NCBI GenBank assembly: GCA_003999685.1
Contig: CP021221.1
Span: forward strand, 620,001-684,000
Reading direction: 5' to 3'
DNA: 64,000 nucleotides
From: Taiwanofungus camphoratus
Taxonomy: Eukaryota; Basidiomycota; Agaricomycetes; Polyporales; Taiwanofungaceae
The translations under genes were made by a program, and so were the position numbers. Below the pieces are notes generated by a model, which was not told the DNA's origin, did not search any database, and saw only the letters and a list, made by a program, of their open reading frames with translations. Of this stretch, positions 58,961-64,000 are shown piece after piece; the stretch's first letter is position 1; every line of letters begins with the position of its first letter.

Positions 58961-60531
58961 CATCTCGTGGAATCACAGGACCGGAACCTCAAGCAACTAG
59001 CACACCCTCGTCCTCATTGAATGGCGAGGAGCTCTTTCAGAATTCATGTTGCGTGGCATTGTTGTAGGATCTCCGACGTTCTTGGCAATGAAGAGCAAGT
59101 ATGGGTGCTGATGCGCTGATAGTCACCCATGGTGTCCGATACTACGACCACCACGGCTTCACGAGGCCTGATGAAACATGCATGACACATCAATACCCAT
59201 ACGCGCTCGAAGCTTGGAGCTCTCAATCGGCTCTGTTCTCCAATGATCTTTTGGGATCGTTATCTGCAGGGTCTGGCGGACTCGCAACGCTGGTACAACC
59301 TCCGGGCCCTGCGCCTGCGTCCTCTCTCCCTGTCCCGCAACCACTGCAGACCGACCAGACGCGCCCAAACCCAAGCGTCAGATCGCCCTTCCGCCGAAGC
59401 TCTTTCCGAAAATGCACAACTGATGAATTCGCTCCGGCGAAGAAGTGCCGGTTCTTACAATGTATTTGTGGTGTTGTCCATCGTCTGAGAACTGTATCGT
59501 TCATCCCTGCTCTTGATCAGCCATGTAACAATGATCTCAAAAGCTTGCTGAAATATATATCGTGCACAAGCATGGTCACTCTCCTTGCATTCATATCTTA
59601 AGAGTAACTACTGCAACTCTACAGAATTATGCCAGCACCCACCCAAGATTCTGTGTCGACTACTTCTACTATAGGTATTAGAAGGGTCCGTGAACGATTC
59701 GCCGTAGAGAGCGCAGTAGCGTAGCACGCATTGCTCATCAAGAATGCAGGTGCGCAGGCTAGGCTTTGTGATCCACTCCCTAATATGTATGAGTAGGTCG
59801 GCGCTGATCTCAGTTGTTACAAGTCAGTCAATGAGCGGTGTGGGATGCATAGGCAAGACAATGACTGGATGCGCACCTCAGCCCTACACTGTACTCGATG
59901 ACATATACACGTACAAGGGGTTTGTGTCGCTCATCAAATTTCCCCACTGCACTCATCTAGACCTAAGTATCATTCTCGCTCGCATCAAATCGCCATACAT
60001 CATGAACAACTGCTACTAACAGCTCCCCAATGGCCGAGGACATTTTGAGAAAACGCCGGGCCAGCCCTTGAATCTCAAGTGAAAATGGGGAAAAAATTTC
60101 CACCAAACGAAACGAATGAATTGAAGTACAAAGCATAGAGGTCCGTAAAAGTGTTCATATTTAAGGCATCATAATTCAAAGGATAGTCATTCCCGACTTG
60201 GAGAACATCAGATGTAGGAATACAAGGCGACTCGCACATCATCTATATTTAAGACGGTGAAGAAGCTGCCAGTTGAGCATCAAGCTCTTATAATGTTATG
60301 AAAACGGGGATGATGGAGGATGGGTAAGGAATAATGGTGGCGATGGTCATGTTTGGGGAGGTATGCGAAAAGTGAACGACGAGGAACATTAAACACCGGG
60401 CCAATGGCACAGAACAATGGACAGCTGACAACAAATAGAGTCTGGGAGGAACATCAAGGATACGGGAAGGAGCACTGCATAGCATTCATCTTTTAGCATA
60501 CGAAGCAAATAGAATAATCTTCAAACTTACC
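58961..60531. other. Region after Pcl cyclin; may hold extra C-terminal exons
   Basis: A plus-strand open frame at 59101-59601 (with ALEAWSSQSALFSNDLLG, then a Pro/Ser/Arg-rich part) looks more protein-like than chance and may belong to the cyclin tail. From about 59620 to 60531 I see only likely 3' UTR of the neighbours. Confidence 0.35.
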
Positions 60532-63500
60532 TCAGATGTGCAGCACTCCATCCTGCGGCTTCTCGTTACCGACGTTGACAGCGCTTCGTACTTTGACCCG
60601 ACGCTCTTCTTCTAAGCGAACCCTCAGCCTCTCCAACTGCCGTTCTTTGGACACATAACCCCGTTGCCTGGACTGCGCTACCGCTGGTCTGCTGTTCACA
60701 AATGAAGATGATGCTCGATTATGCTCATTTATAACATCTTCGCTTGCAGTGCTTGAGGTACTGTTGCTCTCGGGGATAAAACACAATGCTGTAGCTGTAG
60801 CTGTAGCTGTGGTTGCAGACCCTTTGGAGGAGGAACGAGGAGACCAAGGCAGGGAAGGCATGGGGATGAGATTCGTCAACTTCTGAAAAGAAATTCGTGT
60901 AGCAAGCGTGGGGGACATAGTGATACGCGGTGAAAGAGAAGTAGGGGAGGAAGAAGAGGGTTCTGAGTCAACGGGAGAGGTGTCCTCAGGGTCGATGAGG
61001 ATGCGATTGCTCATTTCTGGAGATGCAGAGGGAGGTTTCGTAACGGCGTAGAATCTGGAAAAAACATTCGTTGTGTTGGCTGTAGGAGATAAGAAAAATC
61101 AATTAGACACACATACTAGTAGGAGGTCTGGAGTAAGGCCTACTTGTGGGAATGACTGGAATGGCAGAAGTTTTGGAAGCAGGCGATGAGGTGCGCTTAG
61201 CTTGAGGAATGAACGAAGCAATCTTGGAAGGAGAACTCGGGGTTTTCGACGGCGTTTCAGGCTGGCTTCGTGGCTGAGGAATAAACGTAGGCGAGGCTCC
61301 ACGTTTGGCAGGAGGAGTCATGAATGCGGAGGGCGACTGACGGATGCGCGGGAGCACTACATTATTCGGCTTGACCGGAGTTGATACCTTGGGGACTGGA
61401 ATCGCGGAGGAAAGGGTCTTTGCAGAGGCCGGACGAGGAATAGATGAAGGCGCAGAGATACTCTGTTGCAATCGGGATTGTGGGAAAGTGAAATCAGTGG
61501 ATGCTTGTTCGTATTCGTCGAACGGCGGAGGAACGGTCTTGCAGACTTTACTGTCCGGCGTCGAGACATCTGCAACTGCTTGGCTCTCCGCAAACTCGGC
61601 AGGTAACGTGAACGTGAACTTGATACCGCCTTCGTCAACTTCACCTACGAATTCGTCGTTGGGATCCATGCGTTCCGTCACTTCATCATCTTCATCATCC
61701 TCGTCCTCGTCTTCTTCAACGACAACATCGAGGACAGGCTTCGGCTTGATCTCAGGAGAAATGACTTCAACACCAACATCAGCAGGTAACACAAATGGTG
61801 GGAGCTCGTCGTCATCCTCAGCCAAAGCCTGGGAGAAGAGGTTCTTGCCACTTTCCAGTGAATGTAACCTAGAGTCAAGCGGAGGCGAATTGTCCACGTC
61901 TTCCAGGCAGTCGAAAAACCGGTCAATTTCTTCGCGATGACCAAAGGACGAAGTAAGTTCACAGCCACTAGGGAAGGTCCAAGTCTTGGATAACGACGCT
62001 CTGCGCGTGTGGGACTGGTCGACAGGGGATGGTAGTGGAGTAGGAGACGACGAGTTCGACCGCGTCAATGCTGGAGCTGGGTCATGAATATTGCTTTGCG
62101 GCTTTGGAGATGTGCACGTGTTGTTTTCTCCGTCTCCAAATGATGATGCGGAATTCGAAGGGGGGAAAGCATGCACATCGTTTTCCTCCTCGTCTTCGTA
62201 TCTTGCTAGCTCATCCTCTTCAGAGAAGTTGGAAAGCGTCTCCTCTCGACCATCAACCTCATCTTCCTCCTCTACAGCCTTCAGTCCGAATTCACTCTTG
62301 TCTCTGGGACTGTCAACCGACTCAACATCAGTGAAGGAGCCTTCCGAATCGATGGACTGAAAGCCAAGACCTCTAGTCTTGGCAAACATCATGGTCCTCG
62401 AACTGATCGTCGGCAAGGGCTGGATCGGAGCATCGAATGCACGGGGCGTGGACAGCAATCCGGCATGATCAAGATCTCGTTCCAATTCCTCCCTCTTCCT
62501 TCTCTCCGCGTCCAGCGCTGCACGCAGTCGGACACATTCGTCCTCAAACTCACGCAGCCTCTCCACCTCACCCTTCAGCTTCTCGCACTCCTTTTCCATC
62601 TTCTCGCCATGCTCCTTCGCCAACTCAAATCGCTCCCAGCCCTCCTTGGCGTGCACAGTTTTCTCCCCAAGCGCAGTCTCCAGCGTATTCTTCTCAACAT
62701 CCAGAAGACCAACGCGCTCCCGCGCCACCCATGCATCCCGACGCTCCACCTCCACCCGCTTCGCAAGTACGCCAACCTGTCGCTCAAGATCGCCGACGCG
62801 CATTCGCCAACCATCTACGTCTTTTTTAAGCTCGTCACGCTCTGCCTTGAGGTCCGCAATGAGCTGCAACATCTCATCACTCGGCTCCGACAAGGCCGAG
62901 CATACTGATGCAGCGGATACGTCCGAAGCCATTGAGAGAGGACGTGACCACGAGCGGCTCGAACGGGAGGACAAAGCACGCTCGAGGTCCGTTATGCGCT
63001 GCACAAGCGTCTTGTGTGCCTGAAACAGAAAATGTTGCTCGCTCGCTGAAAGCGGCCGCGCGGGCTGGTCCATGTCGATGCTCGCGCTGGCCGAACGCCG
63101 GCCCGTTGTGGAAGTGGGAGTCATCTCAGGTGTAGGCAACCCTATAACCGACTGGGGCGGTGTATCACTTGAGGACACGTACGAAATACTGCTCCTGCGG
63201 GCCGGCGCTGGGAGAGGGGGCGGGTAATCCGCCGCGACGCTCACCGACGACCGGCGCGCGAAAGCACCAGACAACGGGGAGGGAGACGACGTAATGATGA
63301 GCGACTGGCGCTTGTTGGCGACAGCGCTAGTTGAGGCGAGGCCGGAGCCAATGCTGGGTGAACAAGCCAGGGTAAGCGACTTTAATCCGGGGCGGGAGCT
63401 CCGAGTGAGAGCAGGTGTAGGAAGATCACCATTGCTTGCCTGGACGATGCTGCCGGATGCGAGTGACAGCGGTCGCAGATTGAGGCTCGCAGGCCGACGC

Positions 63501-64000
63501 CTCGTAAGTGCCGGTGACGACGTTACGGTCGTCACATCTGGTGAGGGCACCACGGATTTGGGCTCGGGCTCTGACTCCTGTACTGGACTAGCGACAAGCA
63601 CTGCTTTATCTTTGCCATCCTCTTCATGTTCCTCCTCCTCTTCCTCCTCTTCTTCCATAAGCGTATGCAATTGTTCCTTCGACGAAGTTGAAGCCATCAG
63701 TTTGCCAAATGACTCTCTCTTGCTACCTAACGAGTCGCGCTTGCTGCCCATGAGGGAACTCAGACCTCCTCCAAAGCTTGCTCCGAGGCCGGGAGGGTAA
63801 GACGGCCTGGTAGCTAAAGTCCAAGTCAGTATCTTTCAAGATCACAACCAAAGCGGGGGACATACGCAAGTCAAACGGTTTCTTCGCAGCGCCTGCAGTG
63901 TCTAACTCTGGGATCTCGACTTTCGAGAAGGTACCCACATCGGTCTTGCCTTCCAATGTCCATAGTGCTCGTCGACGAATCGAATCCTTATCGCCCAAGT
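60532..64000 (-). CDS. Large coiled-coil, Ser/Pro-rich protein (5' end beyond window)
   Basis: Minus strand, exons 63866-64000 (5' end open), 61113-63813, 60532-61054; at least 1118 residues. The first visible part reads GDKDSIRRRALWTLEGKT, then KVEIPELDTAGAAKKPFD, preceded by open frame to the edge. An acidic run of glutamates follows. The middle (about residues 260-470) is a long coiled coil: LKAERDELKKDVDGWRMR, VGDLERQVGVLAKRVEVE, and ECEKLKGEVERLREFEDE. C-terminal to this are acidic patches (EEDEDEDDEDDEVTERMD), a Pro/Ser-rich basic part, and a closing helical segment (RQLERLRVRLEEERRVKV). It ends NEKPQDGVLHI. The layout resembles fungal cell-polarity or cytoskeletal scaffolds, but I recognise no family and give no function. 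A TAGCTG-type repeat codes an Ala-Thr run near 60793-60816. Confidence 0.75.

Noticed and set aside
1-64000. CRISPR arrays, rRNA, tRNA and intact transposons
   Set aside because: None was found by eye. The organism is a fungus, so CRISPR is not expected. A proper tRNA scan and repeat search were not possible here.

Overview
The window reads as nuclear DNA of a filamentous basidiomycete, most likely an Agaricomycete. Genes are intron-dense (up to ten exons) with short GT..AG introns of about 40-120 nt. The gene set is fungal housekeeping, one F-box protein has the form expanded in mushrooms, and intergenic spaces are short except for one desert. No rRNA, tRNA, CRISPR array or recognisable intact transposon was seen. 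Exon chains were assembled by hand; for most genes the exon lengths sum to a multiple of three and the joined protein matches its family across every junction.

Layout. 1-492: 5' part of the AP-3 mu gene (-), cut by the window edge. 1017-3670: hexokinase (-). 4857-5715: mitochondrial ATP synthase subunit d (+). 6188-7096: calcineurin B (-), back to back with 7324-9498, the mitochondrial tRNA-modifying GTPase MSS1/MnmE (+). 9499-11827: gene-free, with a near-perfect 84-nt-arm palindrome. 11828-13771: F-box protein (-). 13772-20161: a 6.4-kb stretch without a recognisable gene, strongly GC-rich in its middle, leading to the Atf1-type bZIP factor at 20162-21984 (+). 22934-23724 ribosomal protein eL18 (-) and 23907-24991 Tra2-like SR splicing factor (+) share a 182-bp divergent promoter. 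26157-28535: nucleolar GTPase NUG1 (+). 28939-32644: long disordered protein fused to an MDR/quinone-oxidoreductase fold (-).

34165-35860: worn aldo/keto reductase gene (-). 36497-38427: membrane-anchored DUF3445/HODM-like haem protein (-). 39802-40604: small unknown protein (-). 41734-43410: TTI2 (-), divergent from 43553-45445 SWD1/RbBP5 of COMPASS (+). 45558-47514: unknown protein with a leucine-rich-repeat-like segment (-). 48204-49748: Pho80-type cyclin (-). 50398-52027: unknown disordered protein with a C-terminal NLS (-). 53403-55597: glucosidase II beta (-). 56327-56861: ribosomal protein eS25 (+). 57714-58960: Pcl-type cyclin (+). 60532-64000: large coiled-coil protein (-), cut by the right edge.

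There is no operon-like system; related roles are scattered: growth and stress control (calcineurin B, Atf1, TTI2, two cyclins), translation and ribosome assembly (eL18, eS25, NUG1), mitochondria (subunit d, MSS1), secretory pathway (AP-3, glucosidase II beta). The parts most worth a second look are the palindrome, the GC-rich desert upstream of atf1, the disordered-MDR fusion, the membrane-anchored HODM-like protein, and three genes whose first coding exon is the ATG alone.
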